The position numbers and the translations under genes were made by a program. Source: Maylandia zebra (Eukaryota > Chordata > Actinopteri > Cichliformes > Cichlidae). From it: a stretch of 64,000 nucleotides of DNA. Position 1 is the stretch's first letter. Each line of letters opens with the position of its first letter. This document shows positions 24,001 to 36,235 of this stretch, piece by piece. The DNA lies in contig NC_135177.1 of assembly GCF_041146795.1 (NCBI RefSeq), forward strand, positions 24,154,560-24,218,559. Direction: 5' to 3'. The notes below the pieces were generated by a model. That model had not been told where the DNA came from, did not search any database, and worked only from the letters and a program-made list of their open reading frames with translations.

Positions 24001-27000
24001 TTTTAGGAAATAAAAGCACATTTTACTGGCAGGAACAATTGAGCTTGTGTCCCGTGTGAACTGTTGGCTGTGGGGGTGGCAAACAGTAATAGAGGAACTG
24101 ATACTCTGTTGGCCTTATTCTGGCTGTGGGACTCGTTGATGGCAATAATCATTACACAATATGCACATTTGACATTCTTTCTGATGACCCTGACATTTCT
24201 TCTGCTTCCTCTTTTCAGACAATGTCAAAAATGCAGAGACACCAGCAGGAGGCGCTGTGGGAGTTTGTCTATACTGAACTCACCTTCATCAACAAGCTGC
24301 TTATTATAAAAGACGTAAGATGTCACTCTCTAGCTGCTTACAGTCAGTTACATTAAAGTTTCAGAGCGGAGAAAGGGAGTTTCAACAGGATGTATAACAA
24401 AGTTGTGTCTGCCTCCCACAGTTGGTTATTGCGGCTCTTGTCCAATTGCACCAAAAAGGATTTCTCCAGGAGGTCAGTGTGCAAAGCATGCATTATCATT
24501 TAAATACTAAAAACACAACAGTTTGCTGCACAGTCACTTCACCTGCAGGACTTTTTTCCGCTGTTCTGCTTACCACTGACATAGATTGATTAACAACGAG
24601 AACATCCGCTTAAGATGAGGCAAAATACAACTCGAGTGCAAGTGGAACATGTAGCACAACAACACATTTCCACTGAGAAGTCGGAAAATATAGCAAAGCA
24701 GGGGAGTTAAACACATGTTTTTATTTTTGTCGCACTTCCTGTTTTAAAAGGTGACCCCCGAGCAGCTTTTCTCCAACCTCCCCTCCATCCTCGAAGAACA
24801 TCAGCAGTTCTGGCAGGAGGTGGTTTATCCGATGTTACAGGAAGCGCGAAAAACAGGCAAGCCCTTTGACCCCATGAGGTTAGACCCTGGATGTCTCCAG
24901 GTAAGTCCCCCCCCCCCCCTCCAGTCTGAATGATACTGTACGTGCAGACAGTTTATATTACCGGTCAGTTATAGAGTCTCCCCCCTTCATTTGCACCTCT
25001 TACATCATGCTTCACCTCTATGTGGGTACAGGTTTTGTTTCCACATGAGTTTGCTTTTCTGCACGTTGTTTTGGAACAAAACATCCACCAGATGTATGAC
25101 ATATAAGCACATTTACTCACGTACAATGAAGTAATACATAAAAGTAGTCCTGCAGGTGGAAACACTTGGGATATGTTTATATATTCTGCCATTTTTCTAG
25201 GCCTACTTGTATAAATTTATGTGCATATTGTTTTAGGACAAAGACACAGTTTTTGTGGTTTTGCCTCTGTACACCATCACCGTGGATTTTAAATGAAGCA
25301 GTTAAGATGCAATTGAAGAGCAGACTCTGAGCTTTAATTTATGGGTTTTGCAAAAACCTTGCATAAACTCTTTGGGGCATTACAGACATTTGTATACAAA
25401 GTCCTCCATTTTTACAAACTTGTAAAAATGCACACCTGACTGATGGACAGTTTTATGGCCAGCTGATATCTGTTGGCTTGTTCTTTCATGGCAAATGAAC
25501 CAGACACAATTTTTGAAGTGCTGGGTTTTTGTTTTAAAGCTTTTCAAAGTAATTTTAAATATAAGGCCCAAAGTTGACAGTGCAAGTGAGGGAGGCTGTC
25601 ACTGAAAACTCCACACAAACTTATCAGAGCGACAGTACAAACAGTAGACCGGAAAGACCACAGAAGAAAATGGCAAAGTGCATGATGACAGAATTATTTC
25701 CACAGTTAAGACAACAACTAACCGAGTCAAGAACATAGTATGAGGGTGGGGAGTTTGTGAAGTGGGTGGGGGGGTAAGTGAAGTGGGTGAGGGGGGATAT
25801 CATTATAAAGATCTACGCCTTCTTGAACAATAAACAGGTTTATAACCAGATGCAAACCGCTGGTTATGCGCAAGAACAGGAAGGACAAATTAGACTGCTC
25901 CAGAAAGCATCGAAAGTCAAAGAGGTGTCGATGCAAGTGAGGGAGGTCATCACTGGACTGAAAAAGAAAAGAAAACCAAGACAGATAAATAAACCAATAA
26001 GTAAAGAAGGTACAGTCTTAAAAATAAAGACTATGTGAACCAGCTCAGCTCAACCAAAAGAAAGACCGAGGAAGATAACTAAAGTGCATGATGACAAGGT
26101 TATTATCTTATAATGCTCATTTTTATATTATTACTGTATATTATTATTAGTGAATTACTTCCATGATTAAGAAAAAACAACTTCACAACATCTAACCGAG
26201 TCAATAACACTTGTGGGGAGGTAGGTGTACTATTGTCACCGTCTACAATCAAGTGACGCCTTGATGAATTTAAATGCAGAGGGTTTACAGCAAGGTGCAA
26301 ACCGCTGGGTATACTGAAGAACAAGGTAGCCAGATTAAACAGTACTCAGCATTCATCCATATGTCGTAAAACTGATCAGACTGCAAAAGGATGAGGACTA
26401 AAAAAAAGCAACCCGAGGGTTTCTCAAAGCAAAGAAATGGGATATTCTGAAATGGTCAAGTCAGTCACCAGGTCTCAACCTGAAACAGCAGCTTTTACAG
26501 TTACTGTAGATAAAACTAAACCAAGTATCCAAGTCTGCACTTCAATCACATGTTTATTATATATATATATAATTCACTGCGGTGGTGTACAGAGGCAAAA
26601 CTGCAAAGAAATGGTGTCTTTGTCCAACAAACTATGGGCGTAACTGTTCATGCAACAGGGAAATTTGAAGCTCTTCATGTGCGTCACAATGGAGCAAAGT
26701 GAAGTATCCAAGGGTTAAAAAGGCATATTTAACTAGATGGCGGCGTTAAAGCTAGCGCTAACCTCTGCATCGTTAATAATAATGATAAACATACTGATGT
26801 GACTTTATGGGGACTTATCCTTTTCTTTTTTCCCCCAGTTTCATAAACGCTTCTCTTCCTATCATGAATACTGCCTGAAGGAGGAAGACAATCTTGAATT
26901 CTCGCGCAGGCAGATGGAGAACAACCTACATTTCTCCACTTACGTCCAGGTACAGTGAAGCAGCAGTAACATCCATATACAGCCTGTGCATGCATTCTAT

Positions 27001-30000
27001 ACATCTGAAGATCAAAGAATTGCTCTCCCACACTAACCCAGTTATTATTTCAATGTAATTCATTTTAATGACTGACTAAAAGTTCAGTTGCTATTGGTTG
27101 TGTTTTGTGGTTTGTAATGTTTTCATAAGCTTGTGGGCGACTTCTTAGAGCTGCTTCCTGACGGGCACCAACGTCTTCTCCAAATGATTCAGCCTTAACA
27201 GCGGTGTGAAAGATATCTAGTTCACAAAGATTTGTGCAGAAGATTTATGGGAAAAGAGGCTGCAAGAAGAGTGTGACCTACAACACCTCTTACATATTTG
27301 GCTAACAGGCAAACGATCCTCACTTTGTCCCTGAGAGAAGAAGCGAAATCCTTGTGGGGATGGTCACGTCTGGTGTCGAAAAAATCAGAATCATCACAAA
27401 CATCGCTGTGACGAGTCAGAAAGTACCTTTAGATGAACATAATCATATTTAAACTAAAACCAGTTCTATATTTGTAGATATTTCCAGCAGAATCAGCTAG
27501 TGCTACCTTGTGTTTAACAGTTAAAGCCTTCCTTTACCAAGAACTGGCGCTTACTGGGCAATGAGGGTGTGGCTGTTAAAACAAAAATAACTCATTTAAG
27601 GTTTTTTTCTTTTTCCAGTTATAGTTTCATTCAGAAGGTTTTAGAGGTGGTTCTGATATCAGTCACAGAGTCTTCTGGCAGTTCATTAATAAAATTATAG
27701 AGAAATCAGAGACTTCTGTGAATTGTCTTCACCTTCTTGTTTAATCACTGTGAAGTCGATGATTTTATCAAATATATAATTAGTGCATTCGTTAGATAAA
27801 GACAGGTTTGTTTTTTTTCAATTCTGTCTCTCCACATCACCACAGTGGGTTTTTAATCAAATGATCAATATGTGATTGAATTGACTTTCTTTGAATCTGC
27901 TCCTTCCATCGATTACTCGTGGTGGTACAGCAGGACTTGCTGTAATTCAAAGGGTTTAACAAAGTGTAGAAGCCATGGACATCATTAAATGCTGTTTCCC
28001 TGAGATGCTCTGCCAGGCCTTCAGTGAAGCAAAATTCAGTTGCTGCTGTTTGTGGTTTTCTTTTTTCCGCCTTCCGTTTTATCTTCAGTAACTGAAAAGC
28101 TGCTCTGTTTGATGTGACTGACTTGACCATTGCAGAACGTGTCGTGTCTTTGCCTTGAGAAACTCTTGGACTGCTTTTCCAGTTTGCTTCGGGTCACTAT
28201 CCATTTGCACTGTGAAGCCCTGCCCGATCGGTTTTGTAGCATTCGGATAAGTCTGATATATGTAGCATATGTAGTTTTATGGAAAAATCTAATCTGTCCT
28301 TCCTGCTCTTGAGCGTACCCAGTGGTTTGCGCATTGTTGTAAATGTGCTATATTTGCACTCATGGAGGCGTCTGTTGATTGTAGATGTTGATAATGATGC
28401 AGCCACCTCCTTGACAATGTTTATGACCTGATTAGTTGCTGTGTTGTTGTTGGTCTTGTTTGTCTTAAACGTGGAAATAATTCTGTCACAATGTCTTGTG
28501 TGACATCTATTTCACTTTCCCTCACATCTCTTTGGGCCTCGTATTCAAAATTACTGGGAACTTTGAATCACTTGCAGATATTATGACTGCTTCATTGTGA
28601 AGAAATAACAACAGACCATGAAACTGTTTGTCACTCTGTCTAGATGCGTAAAGAAATTTTTTCTAAATTGCTGAATAATTAATTTTTTTTCTTGAACCCA
28701 TTGAATTGAAGTTGAATGCCTGCTGTTTAGTCACGTAACATCCGCTGTTGTGCTGTACAGAGGCAAAACTACACAAATTCTGCATTATTACAATGAGTCT
28801 TGAACTTAACTGGATAGTTTTAAGAAACTTGGTTGTCAGGCTATCAGTTTTATTTTGAAAGCATCGAGTTTATATTCTTGTGTTTTTTTGTCCTTTCCAG
28901 TGGGTAGAGAATCATCCTCAGGGCGATCGGATGCGTCTTGGAGACATGCAGGCCAAACCCCATCAGAGGATCACAAAGTATCCCCTGCTGCTCAAAGCTG
29001 TGCTCAAACACACTCAGGACCCTCCTGTGGAGCACACACTCAGAGGCATGGTGAGGATTAGATACCTTTAAATAAAATCCTTTTAAATTCACCACAGAAT
29101 GTTTTTCCCTTTATAGATGCAATATGTGAGTCATTGCATCACACTGGCCTCCTTTGTCTGTTCCCCTGTACAGTTGTTCAGTGTAAAAAAATTTTTGGAA
29201 GGTATCAATGACTACCTGCGACTAAAAGATGAGCAACACGCACTCAACATCTCTGCTCAGAGGTTGGATGGGTATGAGGTGGATGGACTAAATGAGGAAA
29301 TCGACAGGGTAAAACACATCTTTGTCATCATTTTGTCACTTTTTTCTGTTCTTTGGAGTTATTTTGTAGCTTATGGATTGACCTTTCAACAAAAAATAAA
29401 CAGACTTACTTCATTCTTAAGCCCAGAGGACATTCTGTGTTGAAAGTGTACTTTTGTTTTACTGCAATAAAGTCTACACAGTGCATTATACATAAAAAGT
29501 GCATTGATGTTTGTGTGGCTTGAAATCTGGAGAAGAGAAAAAGTTTAATTCAAAGATGCGAGAGCTTAGATGTCACATCTGTGTTTACCTTGTTTTGTGG
29601 ATGTAAAGCACGAAGTGCTGTAATGACTAAGTTCTGTGGGCACTGAGTTTATTGTTGTGGTTTTCTAAATGGTGGGATTCACACAAGAGTGGGTTACATA
29701 TTGGTGAGATGCAGCAGGTCAGTGTTGAGTTTATAATCACTAGTGCGTGTAATGTAGTGAACAGGAAACTCAAAAAGATATTACCTCTATTCTTTTGAAA
29801 TGCTTTTGATATTTACATGAGGTTGATTTCATTGACAGCATGTCCGAGAAGTCTGCAAGTTTGACCTAACGTGCCCCATCAAAGGTGTAGGTTCTGAAGT
29901 TGTACGCAAGCTGCTGCGTGAGGAGAGCTTGAAGGTTCGAGGCAGGAAAGACAGTAAAGTGAGCAAAAACTGTGCACTTAATTATTATGATTTTAATTTG

Positions 30001-33000
30001 CGTTCCTCAAAACTACTACAAATTACTTTGTATTTATTAATTTTTTCCCCTTTTCTTGGTATGATGTAGCTGGAGTTGGTGGCTCTGCTTTTCTCAGATG
30101 TGCTTCTACTCACCAAAGTCCAGAAGAAAACAGAGCGGCTGAAGGTGGTTCGACCTCCTCTGGCTCTCGACAGGATGTACTGCATACCACTGAAAGATGG
30201 CTGTGTGTAGCACTTTCTTTTAGACTAGAGTCGAGACACTTGGATGTAGCTTAATTATTATAAAAAGAACAATCTAACTGTCTGTCTGCTTCTCTCAGAT
30301 TCATTTCTCCTTGTGGAGGTAGGTGAGCTTCAGAGTGCTATGAATGTCGTCATACTTGTCGCCAGCACCTCAGAGAATTGCTCCATATGGGTGTCCACCA
30401 TCGACCAAGCGAAGGTATCAGAAAATAAAATAAAATATTAGAAATTTTGAAATCTTTGTAGTCTGGCTTAAACTTTATCTGTAAGAGCACCATACCCTTT
30501 GCTATGAGAATGACAGTGTCAGGTTTTGGTTTAGACCCCACATAGTTGACAGAACTTTAAAAGCATCTTCTTATTGCAGCCATTCAGTGTTACAGTGTTG
30601 CTATTTTAACACTGATATAAATAAGACACAAGCTCAGTGACCTATTTTCAGTCATGACTCTGGATAGTCATGTTTTGGAATCTTTTTTTAAATTCCTCCA
30701 GAAAAATATTTAATTCTGCCAGATTTCCAGAAGTGAGAGCAACTCCATCCCTGGCCTTGTTAGCAGAGAAACCCATATCATTTTTGGACACTACTCAGGC
30801 AGCCAGCTGTTTAAGGAAAACTAAACATGTCACTACTGGTCCAATTGGGGAGGGGACCAGAACAGCTCAGCTGCTGTACACTGGGGATAAAAGGAAGGAT
30901 GGATAAAAGTTACTTTGTCGTCACCTGTTAGAACAGAAAGCTGCAAGAATGCATGCCTACTTTTTACTGTCCTGCTTTGCATAATTTTCCATCTTCTCAG
31001 TGGAAATGTATCATTGTGCACTTGAGTTATGTTTTGTCTCAGCTTAAGCGGATGTTCTTGTTGATAGCCAGTCTATGTCAGTGGTATGTAGAGCAGTGGA
31101 AAAAGGCCGGCATGTGAAGTGACTGTGCAGCACATTGTTGTGTTTTTAATGCCTTCCAATATATTTTGAACTAAATCTGAGTTATCAGACTATCTGCAAA
31201 GTTGGCTCCAAAAATTAAAAATATGCATATATATAACAAAATTATTTTTTTTTCAGTTATGATTAGAGTCCGATCCTGAACCTCCTGAATTTGGCTTGTG
31301 TTGATGTGATATTTTCACTGATATATCCACGGATATTTTCATTTTTGTTGCACAACTTGTCATATTTGGTCTATCTAGCATTTGTTTTTTGATAAAAAAA
31401 AATTCATTTTAAGTCCTGCGAAAAACTTTACAAGACTGCCTGATTTTTTTGTACTGCCCCAAACGGGGAGATTTGTCCCAAACTGCAGATCCTGGTTAAA
31501 TTTTATCTTGAGAAAGTCCAGTAAAAGAAATTAAGAATTTAAAATAGGCTTTTATTTTCAAAGGTGCCTTTTCAGTACCCGCCCACAATTCAATCCAGTT
31601 TCATAAAACATCTAAAACATAGTATTGACATAGTATTGCTAGTAGAACTTGGGGTACTTCATGTAAAAATGAATGGCAGATAGAATCTGTGGGCTGCATT
31701 TGCAAGCCATTTATTAATTTCATGTCGTAGCTCCTTCGTTAGAGCGTGACGGCAGTACTTTCAACATTTTGGTGGAAATGTGTGGAACCAGTAGGTGGTA
31801 AATGGGTGTTTTTATGTGTGAACCAGTTGAGTCACTTTTTTTCTTTGGATGGTTTGTTAGGAAACACTGAGGCAGTTGAGAGAGGCAGAGCACCACAGAC
31901 AGGAGACAGAGACAAACCAGCAAAATGAAAACCCTGTTAAAGAAGCAAAGACAGACGATGTGGAGACAGAAGAACAACCTGTTGCACAGCCAGGAATGGA
32001 GACCTCGATGGACGAATCCACTGATGATACTTTTATCTCTAACTTGATAAATGGGTTGGCAGAGCCAGAAGCGTATCAATCTCCAGATGAGATGACCACT
32101 AATAAAAGTGAGTTACCTTTTTGGTGCACAGAGCCCAATTACACTGAGGACAAAATCGGGCGCAAGAGGCGTTCACCGGCTTTCAGGGGACATGAATGGA
32201 TAGAATTGGGAGTGAGACATGATCAAAGTGGAAACCAGGGGGAGGATGAAGACAGAATTGTTGAATCTCAGATGACAGAGGAGCAGAGCATGACTTTGAG
32301 ACAGTCTTTCCCTCCTCTGGATTCTCTCACAAGTGCTGCACTGCCATTTAAACACAACACCGTAAGAAAATACAGTTTTTTACCAGGTGAACTCCCAGAT
32401 GTTGACTACCCAACAAATGAAGATGACACTTTACAATCTAATTATCAACCGATAATAATGAAGGGACCTGAGTTTTTAAGACAGCAGACTCAACAAGAAA
32501 TATTAACAAGAAAAGACTCAGATTCCCTCTCCATGAACCAGGACGCAGGGAGAAATTCCAGTGGCAGTCTGTTTGGAGACACTAAGACACCTCAACAGGC
32601 GTGGGTCTCCAGAAATATAAAGTCTCCTGGGATACAACGGAGGAGACCAGTCAGCACAAATCCAGCCACTTTTCGCACATCTAAGGAGTTTTTTCAGAGT
32701 TTGGAACAAACTGGGGCTGCTTCAAACAACTACTCTTCCTCTAATTTTGGCTCAGACTACAACCCAAAGCTGAAAAGAAACTCTCTTCCTATCTACATGC
32801 CCTGCCAATCTGATCCACAGCAGACACTCAAACTGGGCACCCTGAAGTCAAACCCAGACACGTTTTGGAATGATAGAGTCTTTTCTGATCCCCAAGCCTT
32901 CTCTGAATCTGAGCTGCCTGACAGGAAGTTGGAAAACAAAAAGCCCAAAATAAAAACCCACAGAAGTTCTTCTGTTTCCAACATGAAACCAAAAGGAAAA

Positions 33001-35473
33001 GCCAAACTTCGCCCCAGTAGCTTACACACGCCACCCCAAACAGACGATGAACATTCCTCACGACTGGAGGGCCTTTTAGAAAGAGCGAAAGACAGAGACA
33101 GGGGGAGAGGAGGATTTAAAAAAGACAGAAATTTAAAAACAACAACTCTGAGGTCAAGATACCCTTCTCCTTCTCCCTCATTTTCTGCCACATCTTCGCC
33201 GTCACGCAGTGATGGAGACAGAGACACAGACTTGGAGGAAGTGGAAGTAGCAAGACCCAAGGCCCTCAGCGTGAGTCAAGGATGGAAGGAGCAGCTGGTA
33301 GATGGAGATGAAGATGAGCAGGGGAACAGGTCAGTATATGGCAGTGATAAGTTCCCTTTGTTTTCATTCTTATTCACATTTTATTTAAAAGGGACCTTTT
33401 ATCCTCCTCCATTTTCTGTCATTTATCTAATCCCCGCAAATGAAAAGCTCAGGCTTTTGTTTCGCTCTAAATGTTCGTTTCAACCTACGAATGACGTCAA
33501 AGAGGGGCCATATCCCTAATATGGTCTTCTCAGGCACACTGCACTGACTGTAAGAGCGTGCACCCCACCCACCTGCTGTTCAGAAAACTTTTATTTTTTA
33601 GAGGCATGAGAAGAAAGCTGGCTTATTTCAGCCTGAGGCTGGAACAAAGCCCATTACAAGATAAATTTTTGAACTGTGAATCATGCAAAGCTACTCTAGT
33701 AGAGTCCGAGAATAAACACAGAGCTGTAAACAAGCACTACCAGGACTACTGAACATTTAAAAACAAGTGATTACTGCCAGGCAAGTGATTTTCATCCTCT
33801 AAGAATAAAGACATAAGGAATACATGTAAAACAACAGCCCTGAACATTTACTGTCACACACAGACAACAATCAGAGAAAACATGCACCTATCATATCAAC
33901 TCAAAAGATTTACATATTACATATTTTATCTTTAGATCGTTATGGGTATAAAAGCTTTCCTCAGAATAGCTAAGTTATCAAGATGAAACAGAGCAAATTG
34001 AGCCTTAAAAGCCACAGTTTTCCATAATGTTCAAAGAAGATTTGTTACATTAAAATTTCCATTGACATTTGAAGTCACTTGTGGTATTACAGTATTTGTA
34101 TCTTCATAATGCTTTGCATTGCTGCTGATTTCTGCTGCATACTGCACTTACCACAGTAAAGACCACAGTGGGGTCGGGTGGGTTGCTTTCTCTCATGTGC
34201 CCCACATACTGACAGACTGAGTTGAAGCAAATAGTTTACGCTGTAGTGCAGATCAGACATTTAACTAAAAAAACTCACTGACTTAAAATAGTGGACAGAG
34301 TTAGCACGCATCACTTTTAAATATATCTTTAAGCCCATAAAGCTTCTAATCTTTAAATGAGTTTTCAGTGAGGTGTAGGCTGGTAACAAATAGACCGTTC
34401 TGTTACAGTGGAAATGTTACTGTCTCTAACCTCAATGTGCTATAAGCACGCTTAGGTTTTGATTAACATAATGAATAATAATGAAGCAAATTTCTTTCTC
34501 ACAAAACACTGAGAAAAAAAAACATTTTTCTTGTTTTAAAGTTCGTTTTTTATGCCGGAGTCAGCAGCACTCCTAAAATATCTTTATTTACTTTTTTCTA
34601 AATTTAAATATTGTTCTTTTGGTTAGTAAAAAGTATGTATAATTCCTCAATTATTGTTGGAACATTCATTCTAATTTAGTGTTCTTACAATATTGAAAAC
34701 TGTGGATCTTTATACATAACATTATACATAATGCTTATGCATTATACATTATAACAGGTATTATGTAACATATAATATCTATATAATATGTATTAATATA
34801 TCATTCTACATGCTATAGAAAACAGAGATATAAGTACTGAAGTATAGAGTTACTTTTACTGTGTTTTTGTTTTTACTATTTTGAACTTCTTCTTCACTAC
34901 GCCGTTAATTAAAATAGCCTCCTCTACATCAGTTTAGTAACATTAGTTGCAACTCTTCAGAGTCAAATTAGTAATATAAAATGTAATTTTAATCTTTTTA
35001 TAGACTCAGTTAACACTTTAAGCCTGTGTTTACACAGCTTTACACTCGGAGCGATGTGCACCTTAAAGCATCAATAAATATGTTGTACTAAAAGCAACAT
35101 AATGGTAAACATGGACATTCTGCATGTTTATCTTTAATGTTGTCACTGAAAGCACATTGCTTTATATATATGTGCTTATTAAAAATGCATCATCCGACTT
35201 GAGGTAGACTAAAAGCTCTTTAAGGGGTCACCTGATTGTGACCCGGTAAATGTTGAAAGAATGATGACCTTTGACCTTCTGTTTCCCCCTTTCAGTGTGT
35301 TTGCAGAAGGTGTAAATGTGGATTGGCCCGGCTGGTGCTTTGATGACGAAGAAGTTAATGATCATTTACGTCCTTCCACAAATGGTTTTCTGGAGGAAAT
35401 CAACCAATCTTTGGCCTTGTGTGGTATCAGCGAACTGTCGGAGCAAGAAGATGGCGAGTGCAGCCAGGTGTAG
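18074..35473 (+). CDS. plekhg6: PLEKHG6-type Rho guanine nucleotide exchange factor (DH-PH)
   Basis: Exons: 18074-18093, 22509-22713, 23246-23374, 23672-23809, 24219-24314, 24422-24472, 24751-24900, 26839-26949, 28901-29050, 29174-29308, 29839-29958, 30070-30202, 30299-30414, 31861-33329 and 35296-35473. All phases agree, giving about 1066 residues. The DH domain covers about residues 170-390, from [19 protein letters not shown] to the conserved helix [17 protein letters not shown]. The PH domain covers about 400-517 ([21 protein letters not shown]). One large exon encodes a Ser/Pro/charged, apparently disordered tail. DH-PH proteins of this group activate RhoA and RhoG by GDP release. Position next to tnfrsf1a matches human PLEKHG6; the close paralogue PLEKHG5 is less likely. 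Intron 2 has a GC donor, and intron 12 has a weak GTGTGT donor. Confidence 0.9.
19006..22055 (-). mobile_element. L2-clade LINE (EN-RT), nearly full ORF2, in plekhg6 intron 1
   Basis: The element reads on the minus strand. Frame 22052-21555 holds the start of an endonuclease ([23 protein letters not shown]). Frame 21528-20812 continues it ([21 protein letters not shown]). Frame 20815-19151 holds the reverse transcriptase ([40 protein letters not shown]). The 3' end has the L2-like TGTAAAG..GCGC..ATAAATAAAATGTATTATT tail and stops in an (ATT)n run. The two breaks between frames are single frame changes. One is at a run of nine C/G at about 21598-21606, and one is near 20812-20820. The 5' end appears truncated ahead of the endonuclease. 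The element is antisense to plekhg6. Confidence 0.88.
24508..24717 (+). repeat. About 210-bp repeat in plekhg6 intron 6, partner inverted at 30951-31150
   Basis: It runs from AAAAACACAACAG to TTAAACACATG. The reverse complement of 30951-31150 shares long matched blocks with it, such as CCACTGACATAGA, GAACATCCGCTTAAG and CATTTCCACTGAGAAG. No coding content. Probably a non-autonomous transposon or SINE-like unit. Confidence 0.75.
25236..26625 (+). mobile_element. Degenerate Tc1-like transposon in plekhg6 intron 7
   Basis: The ends are inverted repeats. GGACAAAGACACAG with TTTTGCCTCTGTACACC on the left (25236-25265) matches the reverse complement of the right end (26583-26625). Around 26408-26490 a transposase remnant reads [20 protein letters not shown], the Tc1 pattern before the catalytic Glu. 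Internal segments occur twice: GATGCAAACCGCTGGTTATG near 25850 versus GGTGCAAACCGCTGGGTATA near 26295, and AAGTGCATGATGACA at 25676 and 26082. The transposase is beyond use. Confidence 0.75.
27795..28785 (-). mobile_element. Degenerate Tc1-like transposon in plekhg6 intron 8, opposite orientation
   Basis: The right end CTGTACAGAGGCAAAACTAC (28752-28771) and a left end near 27796-27850 resemble the termini of the 25236-26625 element. On the minus strand the remnant reads [16 protein letters not shown] in one frame and [17 protein letters not shown] in another, matching the C-terminal third of Tc1 transposases with frame changes. It belongs to the same family as the neighbour in intron 7 and points the other way. 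Confidence 0.7.
30951..31150 (-). repeat. About 200-bp repeat in plekhg6 intron 13, inverted partner of 24508-24717
   Basis: The reverse complement matches 24508-24717 over nearly its full length, at very roughly 80% identity by eye. Confidence 0.75.
33330..35295 (+). other. Last plekhg6 intron, AT-rich, nothing recognised
   Basis: The intron lies between the donor at 33330 and the acceptor before 35296. An AT-rich stretch at 34580-35000 includes ATTATACATAA-type repeats. I see no coding frame with family resemblance and no clear transposon ends. Confidence 0.6.
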
Positions 35474-35925
35474 CGTGAAAGCGGCATTGCAGCTGTAGCC
35501 ACAGAGTGGTTTCAGCGCTAAACTGCCAGCCAGCTAGCTGAGGTCAGTCGCAGTGGGTTGGCTAAAAACTGTCGGAGCAAGAAGATGGATGTGGATCTTA
35601 ATTTCAGAGCGATGAATTGACAAGGATGGTAGACTTTTTATAAAAAGTTGAAGCAACGTAAGGAGGGAAAGGAGATTTACAAAAGATACTTCTTTGCACA
35701 AATATTTTATTTGTAGCACATCGGTCCTCACTGTCTGAATTTTGGACCATTAATTATTCTGAAGTGAATGTAAAATAGCGATAAATGTAGTCAGTGTTTG
35801 GTTTATAGAGCTAGTGTTTGATGTAAATACTGAAACTTGTTTTCTAAGTTGCTGTGTATTTTATTTATACGAGCACCAATAGTTCTCTGCCACTGACCAA
35901 CAATAATTCGACTGTGCATACGTGT

Positions 35926-35931
35926 AATAAA
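35926..35931 (+). terminator. plekhg6: plekhg6 poly(A) signal AATAAA
   Basis: AATAAA lies about 450 bp downstream of the plekhg6 stop codon, facing the lag3 signal on the other strand 31 bp away. Confidence 0.6.
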
Positions 35932-35961
35932 CAAAAATCGATGTATTTCTGTTAAATGCTC

Positions 35962-35967
35962 TTTATT
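35962..35967 (-). terminator. lag3: lag3 poly(A) signal (AATAAA on the minus strand)
   Basis: TTTATT on the plus strand lies 270 bp past the lag3 stop codon. The cleavage sites of the two convergent genes must nearly meet or overlap. Confidence 0.6.
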
Positions 35968-36235
35968 TGTCAAGCAGTTTGTTCTCAGTTTGTCATTTAA
36001 AAGCAAATGTAAATCGTCACACATACAACAGTTTAAAACATGCACAGCTGAAACACAGGATATAGTGCATTTCATTTTTGTTCGAATGAAACAGCATTGC
36101 TACAGTATCTGCTCTGAAAATATTTACAAAATCTGTGTAAACAAGAGTCTCTCAACATATTGCAGGCGGCAAGAGATTTTGCTTCAATTTAGTGCTCTGA
36201 AATTCTTCCAGCGAAGCCTCGAATTTTATGTGTCC

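Noticed and set aside
32793-33260. 155-codon minus-strand frame opposite the large plekhg6 exon
   Set aside because: Shadow frame of the Ser/Arg-rich plekhg6 tail.
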